Positions 18,239 through 26,990 of a stretch of 57,637 bases of DNA are shown here, piece by piece. The notes below the pieces were generated by a model, which was given only the letters and a program-made list of their open reading frames with translations, ran no database searches and had not been told where the DNA came from. Numbering within the stretch: the first letter of the stretch is position 1; each line of letters opens with the position of its first letter. The position numbers and the translations under genes are program-made. This DNA is from Deltaproteobacteria bacterium (GTDB lineage Bacteria > Desulfobacterota > Desulfobulbia > Desulfobulbales > Desulfobulbaceae). The stretch lies in NCBI GenBank assembly GCA_024278495.1, contig JAJRTB010000074.1, positions 1 through 57,637 on the forward strand. The letters are read 5' to 3'.

Positions 18239-20221
18239 ATGAGGATCACAGAGCGCGTTCGCATACATGCCAGGCTCATTAGCAGTTTGGTGCGAAACCC
18301 CAAGTTCTGGTTCGTGCTCTCGCTGGACATCGTTCTCATCTGTCTGGCGATCTATCTCTCCTACCTGGTCCGCTTTGAGGGCAGCCCGCCGCCCCGGGTG
18401 ACCGAGTTCCATGTGTTTCTGCCCCTGCTTGTCCTGATCAAGATTCCGGTTTTTTATATTTTCGGGCTCTATCGCGGCATGTGGCGATACACCGGCATGT
18501 CAGACCTGATCAACATTGTCAAGGCAACGGGTATCTCCCAGTGTGTCATTGTGCTCCTCCTCCTCTATACGACCCGCTTTGACGGCGTGTCCCGCTCGGT
18601 TTTTGTCCTGGACATCCTCTTTACCTTTCTTTTTATCAGCGGTCATCGCATTGCCATCCGGTACTTCTACCAGAATTCCACCGGCACGGGCCGGCTGTTT
18701 CAGCAGGTACGCGGCCGGGACAAGAAACGGCTGCTCCTGATTGGCGCGGGCGATGCCGCGGAAAAGGTGATCCGGGAAACGCACGAAAACACTCATCTGC
18801 CGTATATTGTTGTGGGAATAGTTGACGACGACCCCCACAAGACCGGCCTGCGTATCCACGGAGTGCCGGTGGTGGGCCTGGCCGGGGATCTGGAGGAGCA
18901 TGTCAAGCGCTTCACCCCCCAGGAGCTGCTCATCTCGATTTCCGCCGCCACGGGCGAGGAAATGAAACGGCTGGTCAGTCTCTGCCAGGACACCGGCCTT
19001 CCCTTCAAGGTGCTGCCGGGCCTGGGCGAGCTGATCAACGGCAAGGTCTCGATCAAGGCCATCCGCGACATTTCATATAAAGATCTCCTGGGCCGCGCCG
19101 AGGCCCGTCTGGATACTGACAGAATCGGCGGCTACCTCACCGGCAAAACAGTGCTTGTCACCGGCGCCGGCGGTACCATCGGCTCGGAGCTGTGCCGCCA
19201 GGTGGTGCGGTTCAGGCCTGCCCAGCTCATCATCCTCGACGCGGGCGAGGAAAATCTGTACGCCATCCAGATGGAGCTTCGCCACGAGCTCAACTATACA
19301 GACCATGTTGCCGTACTCGGCAAGGTGCAGGACGCCCGGCTTCTCGAGGCGGTTTTCAGCCGCCACAAACCAGCGGTTGTCTTCCATGCCGCCGCCTATA
19401 AGCACGTGCCCCTGGTGGAAAACAACCCCTGGGTGGTGGTGGACAACAACGTCACGGCGACCATGCTGCTCATCGAGGCCGCCGTCCTGCATAACGTGGA
19501 GCGGTTTGTCCTGGTTTCAACCGACAAGGCGGTGCGGCCCACCAATGTCATGGGCGCTTCAAAACGTCTGACCGAGCTGCTCATACTGGCCTACGACCAT
19601 CGCTCCTGGGACGGAACGTTCTGTTCGGAGCGCCTCTGTCCGGAGCCGCGGCTGCCGGAGAGCCGTCCCCGAACCCACTCCACCATCTTCACGGCCGTTC
19701 GCTTCGGCAACGTGCTGGGTTCTTCCGGCTCGGTCATCCCCCTGTTCAAGCGTCAGATAGAACTGGGCGGCCCGGTCACCGTGACCCATCCGGAAATCAC
19801 CCGCTATTTCATGTCCATAGAGGAGGCGGCCAAGCTCATCCTCCAGGCCGGGGCCATGGGCGAGGGCGGCGAGATTTTTGTCCTGAAGATGGGCGAACCC
19901 ATCAAAATCGCCAAGATGGCGCGCGATCTCATCCGCCTGGCCGGCCGCGAACCCGACACCGAGATTGAAATACGCTTCACCGGTCTGCGCGAGGGCGAAA
20001 AGCTCTTTGAGGAACTCATCACCGAGGGCGAAGGCATTGCCGCCACCCCGCACGAAAAGATCATGGTCCTGCACGGCGACGCCAGACCCTGCGCCGAACT
20101 GCTGCCGGAACTCGTTACCCTTGCGCGGGCATCAGAAACCCTTGACGCTTCCGCCATCAGGGTTGCCCTGAAGGCGATTATCCCTGAATATTCACCCAGC
20201 ACGGTACACCATGACAACTGA
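18239..20221 (+). CDS. Membrane-bound nucleotide-sugar 4,6-dehydratase/epimerase (CapD/WbpM/FlaA1-like)
   Basis: 660 residues from the ATG at 18239 (GCAGGGG at 18224-18230). Four N-terminal membrane helices (about residues 18-140) are followed by a Rossmann-like domain (LLLIGAGDAAEKVIRE) and the extended SDR catalytic domain with TGAGGTIGSEL (near residue 306) and HAAAYKHVPLVE. In the active site SxxK-type VSTDKAVRPTNVMGASKR replaces the usual YxxxK, as in WbpM. These enzymes turn UDP-GlcNAc into 4-keto-6-deoxy sugars for O-antigen or capsule. The stop overlaps the next gene by 11 bases, so sugar synthesis and the priming transferase are coupled. Confidence 0.92.
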   Translation: MRITERVRIHARLISSLVRNPKFWFVLSLDIVLICLAIYLSYLVRFEGSPPPRVTEFHVFLPLLVLIKIPVFYIFGLYRGMWRYTGMSDLINIVKATGISQCVIVLLLLYTTRFDGVSRSVFVLDILFTFLFISGHRIAIRYFYQNSTGTGRLFQQVRGRDKKRLLLIGAGDAAEKVIRETHENTHLPYIVVGIVDDDPHKTGLRIHGVPVVGLAGDLEEHVKRFTPQELLISISAATGEEMKRLVSLCQDTGLPFKVLPGLGELINGKVSIKAIRDISYKDLLGRAEARLDTDRIGGYLTGKTVLVTGAGGTIGSELCRQVVRFRPAQLIILDAGEENLYAIQMELRHELNYTDHVAVLGKVQDARLLEAVFSRHKPAVVFHAAAYKHVPLVENNPWVVVDNNVTATMLLIEAAVLHNVERFVLVSTDKAVRPTNVMGASKRLTELLILAYDHRSWDGTFCSERLCPEPRLPESRPRTHSTIFTAVRFGNVLGSSGSVIPLFKRQIELGGPVTVTHPEITRYFMSIEEAAKLILQAGAMGEGGEIFVLKMGEPIKIAKMARDLIRLAGREPDTEIEIRFTGLREGEKLFEELITEGEGIAATPHEKIMVLHGDARPCAELLPELVTLARASETLDASAIRVALKAIIPEYSPSTVHHDN

Positions 20222-21254
20222 TTCACAGGTGTTCCACATTATCAGTTTCGTGGCGCTGGCCTTTACCGGCTACCTCATCGCCCTGTTCCTCAGCTGTCGG
20301 CCCGTGGCCCTGGACCTGCCCAACCAGCGTTCCAGCCACTCCGAGATCACTCCGCGTTCCGGCGGCGTAGCCATAGTCGTCACCTTCTGCCTGGGCATGC
20401 TGATGATCTACTTCTTCGGCGACCGCACCCATATCAGCCTGACCTGTATGGTCACTTTTTTTCTCGCCTCCCTCTCCATTGCCCTGATCTCTTTTCTGGA
20501 CGACCTGAAGGCCAGGCAGCCTCTGCTCAGGCTGGCCGTGATGGTGGGCGCCGCCTGCCTGGTCATGTGGGGCGGTATTGTCCTGGACCGCCTCTATCTC
20601 CCGGGCCTGGGACAACTCAGCTTCGGCATCTTTGCCTACCCGCTTACCTTTATCTGGATCCTGGGGCTGACCAACGCGGTCAACTTCATGGACGGCCTGG
20701 ACGGCCTGGTCGGTGGTTGCGCCGCCATTGCCGCCCTGTTTTTCCTGGGCATCACCCTGGCGCACGGCAGCACCTTTGTTTATATCACCACCTACACCAT
20801 TCTGGCCGGTACCCTGGGGTTCCTGGTTCTCAATTTCCCGCCGGCCCGGATCTTTATGGGGGACGTGGGCAGCGTCTTTCTCGGTTTTGTCTTTGCGGTT
20901 CTGGCCATTATCGCGGCCCGCTACGACCACTCCCACACCTCGTTCCTGGTCATGCCGCTTCTGCTCTTCAACATCATTTTCGATACCTTTTTCACCTTCC
21001 TGCGCCGCCTTTTCAGGGGCGAGAACGTCCTTGAGGCGCACCGGACCCATCTCTACCAACTGTTGCAGCAGGCAGGGCTATCCCACCTGCAGGTCAGCCT
21101 CATCCACTACGGTTTCTGCCTGCTCCAGGGGTTCGCCGCCCTCTACATGGTCACCATCCAGGGGAGCGCCCGCCTTTATGTCTTTCTGCCTTTTCTGCTC
21201 CTCCACTCCTTCTATGCCCGCCTTGTCTTGCGCCTCAAAAGGGTCGAATCCTGA
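20211..21254 (+). CDS. Polyprenyl-phosphate HexNAc-1-phosphate transferase (WecA/WbpL-like)
   Basis: 347 residues with about ten membrane helices and the MraY/WecA family motifs: RSSHSEITPRSGG near residue 40, SFLDDLKA, NAVNFMDGLDGL (metal-binding Asp cluster), PPARIFMGDVGS and the cytoplasmic HRTHLYQ near the C-terminus. It should move a UDP-activated amino sugar-1-phosphate to undecaprenyl phosphate on the inner face of the membrane, the first step of an O-antigen-type glycan. The HRTHLYQ variant groups it with WbpL/FucNAc-type transferases. The start overlaps the dehydratase end, giving a two-gene unit. Confidence 0.9.
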   Translation: MTTDSQVFHIISFVALAFTGYLIALFLSCRPVALDLPNQRSSHSEITPRSGGVAIVVTFCLGMLMIYFFGDRTHISLTCMVTFFLASLSIALISFLDDLKARQPLLRLAVMVGAACLVMWGGIVLDRLYLPGLGQLSFGIFAYPLTFIWILGLTNAVNFMDGLDGLVGGCAAIAALFFLGITLAHGSTFVYITTYTILAGTLGFLVLNFPPARIFMGDVGSVFLGFVFAVLAIIAARYDHSHTSFLVMPLLLFNIIFDTFFTFLRRLFRGENVLEAHRTHLYQLLQQAGLSHLQVSLIHYGFCLLQGFAALYMVTIQGSARLYVFLPFLLLHSFYARLVLRLKRVES

Positions 21255-21301
21255 TCCTTTTGCCGCCACGGCGTGTCACATGCCGGGAACACAGCGTAAT
21301 T

Positions 21302-21335
21302 TGCTTGTGTTTTGAGGTGTTATGTGATTAATTCG
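21302..21335 (+). promoter_or_regulatory. Leader motif, second copy
   Basis: This 34-base stretch matches 18045-18078 at about 25 positions. A weak promoter can be drawn through it: TTGAGG (21312-21317), 18 bases, TATTGT (21336-21341). Confidence 0.4.
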
Positions 21336-21341
21336 TATTGT

Positions 21342-21356
21342 ATTACATGGTGTAAT
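21342..21356. promoter_or_regulatory. Perfect dyad before the second transferase gene
   Basis: ATTACA-TGG-TGTAAT is a perfect 6-bp dyad with a 3-base centre, 36 bases before the TTG start and directly after the candidate -10 box. It looks like an operator or a short leader hairpin. Confidence 0.4.
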
Positions 21357-21391
21357 GTGACTTTGGCCATAACCTCAACCTTTCCGCGTCC

Positions 21392-22942
21392 TTGACCACT
21401 ATAATCTTCACCTTTTTCCTGGCGTTTCTGGCGTCCTTTTTTCTGACGCCTTTTGTCGGCAAGGTGGCGCACCGCCTGGATATTGTCGACCGTCCCTCCG
21501 AGCGCAAGGTCCACACCACCCCCATTCCCAGGATCGGCGGGGTGGCCATCTTCCTCGCTTTTTTCTTCCCCCTGGCCCTGCTCTTTTTTAACGAGCGCAT
21601 GTTTGACCAGCTGGTGGGTGCGGATTTCAGGGTCTGGTATTATGTCCTGGGCGCGGTCCTGATTTTCGCCCTGGGCCTCTGGGACGACATCTGCCGGCTG
21701 CCCCCGTCGGTCAAGTTTGCCGGCCAGGTTCTGGTGGCCTCCCTGGTGTACTATGGCGGCATCAGGATTCAGATCGTTTCCCTGCCCTTTTTCAACGCCG
21801 TTGACCTGGGTATCCTGTCCCTGCCGGTCACAGTCTTCTGGTTTGTCCTGGTTATAAACGCCATGAACCTGGCCGACGGCCTGGACGGCCTGGCAGCGGG
21901 TATCAGTCTCTTTGTTTCCCTGACCATGCTGGTCATCTGCCTGACCAACGGCCATACCCTGGAGGCCCTTGGCTTTGCCGCCTTAAGCGGTTCTCTTTTC
22001 GCCTTTCTGCGGTATAACTTCAACCCGGCTTCCATCTTCATGGGTGACTGCGGCAGTTATTTTCTGGGCTATACCCTGGCCGCCCTGAGCATTCTCGGCT
22101 CCATCAAGGGGCAGGTGGCCACGGCCATGCTTATCCCCGTTATTGCCCTGGGCATTCCGCTTATCGATACCCTGTGGGCGCCGCTCCGCCGTTTTATCCT
22201 GGGCAGGGGCATGTTCAGTCCCGACACCGGCCACCTGCATCACCGCCTTGTCAGGCTTGGCTACAGCCACCGCCGCGCCGTGCTCTTCATCTACGCCTGT
22301 ACTGTGGCGCTGGGTTTTGTTGCCATCATCATGATCCACACAAAAGACGAGACCGCCGCCCTTATCCTGCTGGTGGTCGGTACCGGTGTCATTCTGCTGG
22401 GGCGCTACGTTGGCCTCAAGCCCTTTCTCAGCTCAGCCCGCCTCAACCACTGGCTCCACGACGTGTCCGACGCCACCGGCCTGACCCGCGAGCGCAGAAG
22501 TTTTTTGAACAACCAGGTCGCCATTGCCGAAGCCGGGACCCTGGACAAACTCTGGCAGACGATCGTCGCGGCCCTGGAGACCCTGGAGATCGACATGGCC
22601 GAGTTTGTTGTCTATAAAACCGGCGCCGTCCGGCACCTTGACTGCCCCGCCCCGGAAGGTGGGCCGCTCCGCGAGGTCGCCGCAACCTACACCTGGACCC
22701 GCCACGACCATCTTGACGAGACCTGGCTCTGCCGGGAGGGCCTGTTCAAGCTTGAGCTGCCCCTGGTCAACGGCGACAAACTACTTTACGGCACCCTGAT
22801 CCTCATCAAGGACATCCAGCGGCAGAACGCCGGGTACTACATGCTGAACCGTATCGAGCATCTCCGCCGCGCCATCAACACCACCCTGGCCACCCTCCAG
22901 GAAGGCAACCCGGTATATACGGGGTCAAATCTTTATCATTGA
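21392..22942 (+). CDS. Polyprenyl-phosphate GlcNAc-1-phosphate transferase with C-terminal extension
   Basis: 516 residues. The first 340 are a WecA/MraY-type transferase: DRPSERKVHTTPIPRIGG, GLWDDICRLPP, NAMNLADGLDGLAAG, FNPASIFMGDCGSYFLG and HLHHRLVRLGYSHR with the conserved HxHH. The remaining 170 residues form an extra soluble domain (from about SDATGLTRERRS) that looks GAF-like, with a helix, KLWQTIVAALETLEIDMAEF and a beta-rich end. The only usable start is TTG at 21392; no ATG or ribosome site lies between it and the stop at 21353. The last residues (GSNLYH) and the stop codon are encoded by the left end of the transposase element at 22921, so the natural C-terminus has been replaced. 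Confidence 0.85.
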   Translation: MTTIIFTFFLAFLASFFLTPFVGKVAHRLDIVDRPSERKVHTTPIPRIGGVAIFLAFFFPLALLFFNERMFDQLVGADFRVWYYVLGAVLIFALGLWDDICRLPPSVKFAGQVLVASLVYYGGIRIQIVSLPFFNAVDLGILSLPVTVFWFVLVINAMNLADGLDGLAAGISLFVSLTMLVICLTNGHTLEALGFAALSGSLFAFLRYNFNPASIFMGDCGSYFLGYTLAALSILGSIKGQVATAMLIPVIALGIPLIDTLWAPLRRFILGRGMFSPDTGHLHHRLVRLGYSHRRAVLFIYACTVALGFVAIIMIHTKDETAALILLVVGTGVILLGRYVGLKPFLSSARLNHWLHDVSDATGLTRERRSFLNNQVAIAEAGTLDKLWQTIVAALETLEIDMAEFVVYKTGAVRHLDCPAPEGGPLREVAATYTWTRHDHLDETWLCREGLFKLELPLVNGDKLLYGTLILIKDIQRQNAGYYMLNRIEHLRRAINTTLATLQEGNPVYTGSNLYH

Positions 22943-23962
22943 CATTTTTGCCGCGGGAAGTGTAGGTTGTCCCCATGGCAAGACCACTCCGCATACAATA
23001 TCCGGACGCCCTGTATCATGTCACCTGCCGCGGCAATGAACGCAGGGATATTTTCAGGGACGATAGTGACCGGCATGAATTTCTCAAAATTCTTTCCCGC
23101 TCTCTGGAAACCTATGGCATTATCCTGCACGCTTTCGTGCTGATGAACAATCACTGGCACTTCCTTCTCCAGACTCCGCTGGGCAATCTCGCGCAATTCA
23201 TGCGCCACTTTAACATCACCTACACTTCGCATTATAACCGTCGCCACAGGCGGGTCGGTCATCTGTACCAGGGAAGATATAAGAGTGTGCTTGTGGAGCA
23301 GGATGCCTATCTGTCGCAGGTTTCGCGCTATATCCACCTGAACCCGGTCAGGGTGTCCGCCAAAAAAAGGATGTCTCCTGACAAACGGTTGCTTTACCTC
23401 TGGAACTACAGGTGGAGCAGTCTGCCGGGATATGTCGCCAAGGCCGGGAGACTCGATTTTGTCACGCATGAAACCGTTCTTGCCGAGTATGGCGGAGACA
23501 CGAGATCCGGGAGACAGCGGTACAAAAGACAGATAACCGAAGACATGGCTTCCGGCCTGTCCGTTCGTGACAAAATCGTGGGGCAGAGTATTCTTGGGGA
23601 AAAAGGATTCGTTTCCTGGGTCCGGGAATCTTTTCTCGGCAGTCATCGTGACCGGGAAGTGCCGGATGTGAAGAAAATCCACTGCTACCTGTCCCTGGAG
23701 GAAATAACAGCTGTCCTGGAACAGGAAAGAGATATCCCTGATATTTCCCGCGCAACAGGCACGGACAGGCAGATTTTCATGACCCTCCTGTACAAGTACG
23801 GCGGGCTCAACAACCGTGAGATAGGCGAGCTGCTGGGAGTGGATTACTCCACCGTGAGCCAGGGCCGGAGGCGGCTGCTTGACAAGGTGAAACAAAAGAA
23901 GGAACTCCGGAGATCTCTTGACCGCATCGAAGTCATCTTGTCAAGGGTAAAGATTTGACCCC
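22921..23962. mobile_element. REP-associated tyrosine transposase element with inverted ends
   Basis: The ends are 24-base inverted repeats: 22921-22944 (starting GGGGTCAAATCTTTA) and 23939-23962 (ending TAAAGATTTGACCCC), matching at 22 of 24 positions. One transposase gene fills the space between. No target-site duplication is seen, as expected for single-strand (HUH/Y1) transposition. The element lies between the second sugar-phosphate transferase and msbA, and both its ends carry stop codons (TGA 22940-22942 and TGA 23956-23958) for genes reading into them. It appears complete. Confidence 0.88.
22975..23958 (+). CDS. Y1 (HUH) transposase, REP-associated type (RAYT/TnpA_REP)
   Basis: 327 residues. 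The N-terminus RPLRIQYPDALYHVTCRGNE is typical of the family. The HUH motif is seen in NNHWHFLL (His-x-His) and the catalytic tyrosine in SRYIHLNPVR; GHLYQGRYKS is another hallmark. A C-terminal helix-turn-helix (LNNREIGELLGVDYSTVSQG), related to DnaA-type or sigma-factor HTH, follows from about residue 265. The enzyme cuts and joins single-stranded DNA at short palindromes and is linked to the spread of REP sequences. The frame is intact, so it may be active. A TTGACA box lies at the inner edge of the left end (22939-22944). Confidence 0.92.
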   Translation: MARPLRIQYPDALYHVTCRGNERRDIFRDDSDRHEFLKILSRSLETYGIILHAFVLMNNHWHFLLQTPLGNLAQFMRHFNITYTSHYNRRHRRVGHLYQGRYKSVLVEQDAYLSQVSRYIHLNPVRVSAKKRMSPDKRLLYLWNYRWSSLPGYVAKAGRLDFVTHETVLAEYGGDTRSGRQRYKRQITEDMASGLSVRDKIVGQSILGEKGFVSWVRESFLGSHRDREVPDVKKIHCYLSLEEITAVLEQERDIPDISRATGTDRQIFMTLLYKYGGLNNREIGELLGVDYSTVSQGRRRLLDKVKQKKELRRSLDRIEVILSRVKI

Positions 23963-23971
23963 CTATTTTGC

Positions 23972-24000
23972 TTGACAAAGGATTGGCTATCCTTTAGAAG
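23972..24000 (+). promoter_or_regulatory. Sigma-70 promoter of msbA with a dyad in its spacer
   Basis: TTGACA (23972-23977), a 17-base spacer and TAGAAG (23995-24000). The spacer is itself a perfect dyad, AAGGAT-TGGCT-ATCCTT (23978-23994), which could be an operator. The promoter begins 10 bases after the transposase element. Confidence 0.6.
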
Positions 24001-24067
24001 TGCGCGCTTGTATATTGCGGTCTGCGGGAAAGATCCGCGGGCGTGAACCGACATTGAACCTGGCAGG

Positions 24068-24086
24068 TTTTCCGGTTTCCGGAAAA
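24068..24086 (+). other. Hairpin overlapping the msbA ribosome site
   Basis: TTTTCCGG (24068-24075) pairs perfectly with CCGGAAAA (24079-24086) over a TTT loop. The 3' arm contains the purine-rich GGAAAAG that would serve as the msbA ribosome site, 10 bases before the ATG, so the stem could hide it. Confidence 0.5.
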
Positions 24087-24096
24087 GATATGATAT

Positions 24097-25827
24097 ATGA
24101 CGAATAAACTTCTGGTTTCGCGGTTGCTGCCGGTTATCAGGCCCTACGGGGTCAAGATGATCATTGCCATGTTTGCCATGGTCATGGTGGCCCTGGCCAA
24201 TGCCGCCCAGGCCTACATGGTAAAGCACCTTGTTGACGATATTTTTGTCAACAAGGACAGGTTTCTGCTCAACGTTCTGCCCATGGCCCTGGTGGCCCTG
24301 TTCACGGTTAAGGGCATTTTTTATTTTACCTACACCTATATGCTGGAGTGGGTGGGCCAGTGCGTGATCCGGGATCTGCGCGACAAGATCTATACCCACA
24401 TCCACAGCCTGTCGCTGAGTTTCTTCCAGACCCATTCAACCGGCAGCCTGACCTCGCGGATCATCAATGACGTGGCCCTGCTCCAGGGGGCGGTTTCAAA
24501 CGCCCTGATCAGCATGCTGCGTGATATGCTCTCGGTCATTGGCCTGCTTGGGGTCATCTTTTACATGGACTGGCGCCTGGCCTCGCTCTCCCTGATCTTT
24601 TTTCCGCTCGCCTTCACCCCCATTGTCTATTTCGGCCGCAGATTCCGGCAGGTCAGCACAACGTACCAGGAGAACGTGGGCGATGCCTCGGGTATCCTGC
24701 ACGAGACCATTGCCGGAGCCCGGATTGTCAAGGCCTTCTGCATGGAGAAGTATGAGCGGATGCGGTTCCGCAGGAAAATCGACGCGATTTTTACCATCCT
24801 GATGAAGGAAACCCGCTACCGGAGCACCTCCCATCCCCTGATGGAGGCCATCGGCGGTCTGGCCATGGCTATTATTATCTGGTTCGGTGGCTACCAGGTT
24901 TTGAAGGGCACCTCCACTCCGGGAACGTTTCTCGCCTTCCTCACGGCCCTGATCATGCTCTATGAACCGATCAAGGGGGTCAGCAAGATCAACTCGACCA
25001 TCCAGAGCGGCCTGGCCGCGGCTGACCGGATCTTTACCCTCCTTGATGTCAAGTCCGAGATCGTTGAAAAGGAGGATGCCATCGACCTGCCGCCGTTTCA
25101 CGGGGCCATTGAGTTTACGGATGTTGTATTCTCCTATAACAGGGAAGAACCGGTCCTGCACGGGATAAACCTGCGGGTGGACAGGGGCGAGGTTCTGGCC
25201 GTGGTCGGGCCGAGCGGTTCCGGCAAGACCACCCTGTCCAACCTGATTCCCCGGTTCTACGACGTGCAGGAGGGCGCGCTCCTGATCGACGGCCATGATG
25301 TGCGGGACGTGACCCTGTTCTCCCTGCGCAGCCAGATTGCCATAGTCACCCAGCAGACCATTCTGTTTAACGATACGGTCTATAACAACATCGCCTACGG
25401 CCGGGAAGGGTGCAGCCGGGAAGAGGTGCTTGAGGCGGCCAGGGCCGCCTATGCCCTGGATTTTATCGAAGAGCTGCCCAACGGCTTTGACACGGTTATC
25501 GGCGAGTCCGGGGCCAGGCTGTCCGGTGGTGAGCGGCAGCGCGTCTCCATAGCCCGGGCCTTGCTGAAAGACACGCCGATCCTGGTGCTGGACGAGGCCA
25601 CCTCATCCCTGGATACCGAATCGGAACGCCAGGTGCAGCGGGCCCTGGAAAACCTGATGCAGCACCGCACCACCATCGTCATTGCCCATCGCCTTTCCAC
25701 CATCAAGAACGCCGACCGGATCATTGTCATGAAACAAGGAAAGATTGTGGAAGAGGGCACCCATGACGAACTGCTGGAGCGGGGCGGTGAGTATGAGTTG
25801 CTCCACAGGATGCAGTATATAGATTAG
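24097..25827 (+). CDS. msbA: Lipid A export ABC transporter MsbA
   Basis: 576 residues, a half-transporter with a six-helix exporter domain (about 1-320) fused to an ATPase domain. Walker A GPSGSGKTT lies near residue 370, the signature LSGGERQR near 475, Walker B ILVLDEATSSLD and the switch HRLST after that. Length and the N-terminal helix pattern match MsbA, the flippase of lipid A-core across the inner membrane; a related multidrug exporter cannot be fully excluded. It lies between surface-polysaccharide genes and the type II secretion operon, so it is either its own unit or the first gene of the secretion transcript (43-base gap to gspI). Confidence 0.88.
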   Translation: MTNKLLVSRLLPVIRPYGVKMIIAMFAMVMVALANAAQAYMVKHLVDDIFVNKDRFLLNVLPMALVALFTVKGIFYFTYTYMLEWVGQCVIRDLRDKIYTHIHSLSLSFFQTHSTGSLTSRIINDVALLQGAVSNALISMLRDMLSVIGLLGVIFYMDWRLASLSLIFFPLAFTPIVYFGRRFRQVSTTYQENVGDASGILHETIAGARIVKAFCMEKYERMRFRRKIDAIFTILMKETRYRSTSHPLMEAIGGLAMAIIIWFGGYQVLKGTSTPGTFLAFLTALIMLYEPIKGVSKINSTIQSGLAAADRIFTLLDVKSEIVEKEDAIDLPPFHGAIEFTDVVFSYNREEPVLHGINLRVDRGEVLAVVGPSGSGKTTLSNLIPRFYDVQEGALLIDGHDVRDVTLFSLRSQIAIVTQQTILFNDTVYNNIAYGREGCSREEVLEAARAAYALDFIEELPNGFDTVIGESGARLSGGERQRVSIARALLKDTPILVLDEATSSLDTESERQVQRALENLMQHRTTIVIAHRLSTIKNADRIIVMKQGKIVEEGTHDELLERGGEYELLHRMQYID

Positions 25828-25869
25828 GTCGCGCTTCTGCGGAAGTGATGGGGCGCGGAGGTCTGAAGG

Positions 25870-26280
25870 ATGAACAGAGAGCGCCAGGCAGGTTTTACCT
25901 TTCTTGAGGTGATGGTGGCGGTGGCCATCATTGCCATCTCGTTTGTGACCCTTATCGGGTCGCAGTCACAGAGCGTTTCGATTGCCGGTGACTCCCGCTT
26001 TTACGTGGACGCGGCGCTCCTGGCCCAGCAGAAGATGACCGAGATCGAGTTGACCGGCTTTGACGAGGTTTCTGCCGACAGCGGCGATTTCGGGAATGAT
26101 TTTCCGGCCTTTCGCTGGCGGACCGAGGTCACGGACGTGGGCGAAGCCGAGACCGGCATTCCCGGGGCGGACGACATGCTCAAGCAGGTGGACCTGGTGG
26201 TTTTCCTGGATGATGAAGGAGTTCGGGAGTACGGCATCAGGACGATTGTCATGCGCAGGCCGGAGCCGAAAAAGAAATGA
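25870..26280 (+). CDS. gspI: Type II secretion minor pseudopilin GspI
   Basis: 136 residues with a type IV prepilin leader: GFTFLEVMVAVAIIAISFV, cut after the Gly by prepilin peptidase and methylated at Phe, with Glu5 conserved. The short globular part with SRFYVDAALLAQQKMTEIEL and PAFRWRTEVTDV matches GspI. It joins GspJ and GspK to make the tip of the pseudopilus that pushes exoproteins through the secretin. The stop overlaps gspJ by ATGA, which indicates translational coupling. Confidence 0.9.
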   Translation: MNRERQAGFTFLEVMVAVAIIAISFVTLIGSQSQSVSIAGDSRFYVDAALLAQQKMTEIELTGFDEVSADSGDFGNDFPAFRWRTEVTDVGEAETGIPGADDMLKQVDLVVFLDDEGVREYGIRTIVMRRPEPKKK

Positions 26281-26990
26281 ACGCGCCCGTGCAAGCCTGT
26301 CCGGCCCGCAACCGGGAGCGGGGCATGACCCTGCTTGAGATCATGCTGGCCATGCTGGTCATGACCATGGTGGTCTCCATGGTGTCGCTGTCCCTGTCCG
26401 GCAGCGTCCGGGTGGTCGGGGCCACCACCGACCAGGGCGAGATCTATTACCGGGCCCGTGTCGCCCTGCAGCGGATCAGCGAGGATATCAGCTCGGCCCT
26501 GCTTATTGACGGGGTGGAGTTTATCGGCGAGGACGGTGATATCAACGGCAACCCCGCCGACGTCCTTGGCTTCCCCTCCATGGCCCATATCGTTTTTGAC
26601 CCGGACAATGATCATCCGGGGGTTGCCTACCTTGCCTATACCGTTGTTGCCGATGAGGACAACGAGGGGGAACTGCTCCTTTTGCGCAGCGATATACCTC
26701 TGGCCACGGCTGATATTGCGGGTCTGAGCGCCCCGGACCTGGAGGATCAGGGATTCCTGCTCTCAGACCGGCTGCGTTCGGTTGATTTTCTGTATATTGA
26801 TGAGGAGGGCAATGAACACGAATCCTGGACAACCGTGCCGGAGCCCGGTGTGGGCGCGGAAGAGCGGAAACTGCCGGTGGCCGTGCGTTGCGTCCTCGAA
26901 TACTGGCTGGACCGGGAGCAGGAGATAAGCACCATTTTCTCCACCAGCGTTCTGCTGCCTGTCGGGTTGATCCATGCGAAGAAAAAATAG
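26277..26990 (+). CDS. gspJ: Type II secretion minor pseudopilin GspJ
   Basis: 237 residues. The prepilin cleavage site is RGMTLLEIMLAMLVMTMVVS, about 16 residues from the start, with the conserved Glu5. The globular part includes ARVALQRISEDISSALL, characteristic of GspJ, and a conserved DRLRSVDFLYIDEEGNEH region. It forms the tip complex with GspI and GspK. The gene overlaps gspI (ATGA) and gspK (17 bases). The cytoplasmic leader before the Gly is longer than usual and contains Cys, so a later start is possible, although none with a better ribosome site was seen. Confidence 0.9.
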   Translation: MNAPVQACPARNRERGMTLLEIMLAMLVMTMVVSMVSLSLSGSVRVVGATTDQGEIYYRARVALQRISEDISSALLIDGVEFIGEDGDINGNPADVLGFPSMAHIVFDPDNDHPGVAYLAYTVVADEDNEGELLLLRSDIPLATADIAGLSAPDLEDQGFLLSDRLRSVDFLYIDEEGNEHESWTTVPEPGVGAEERKLPVAVRCVLEYWLDREQEISTIFSTSVLLPVGLIHAKKK

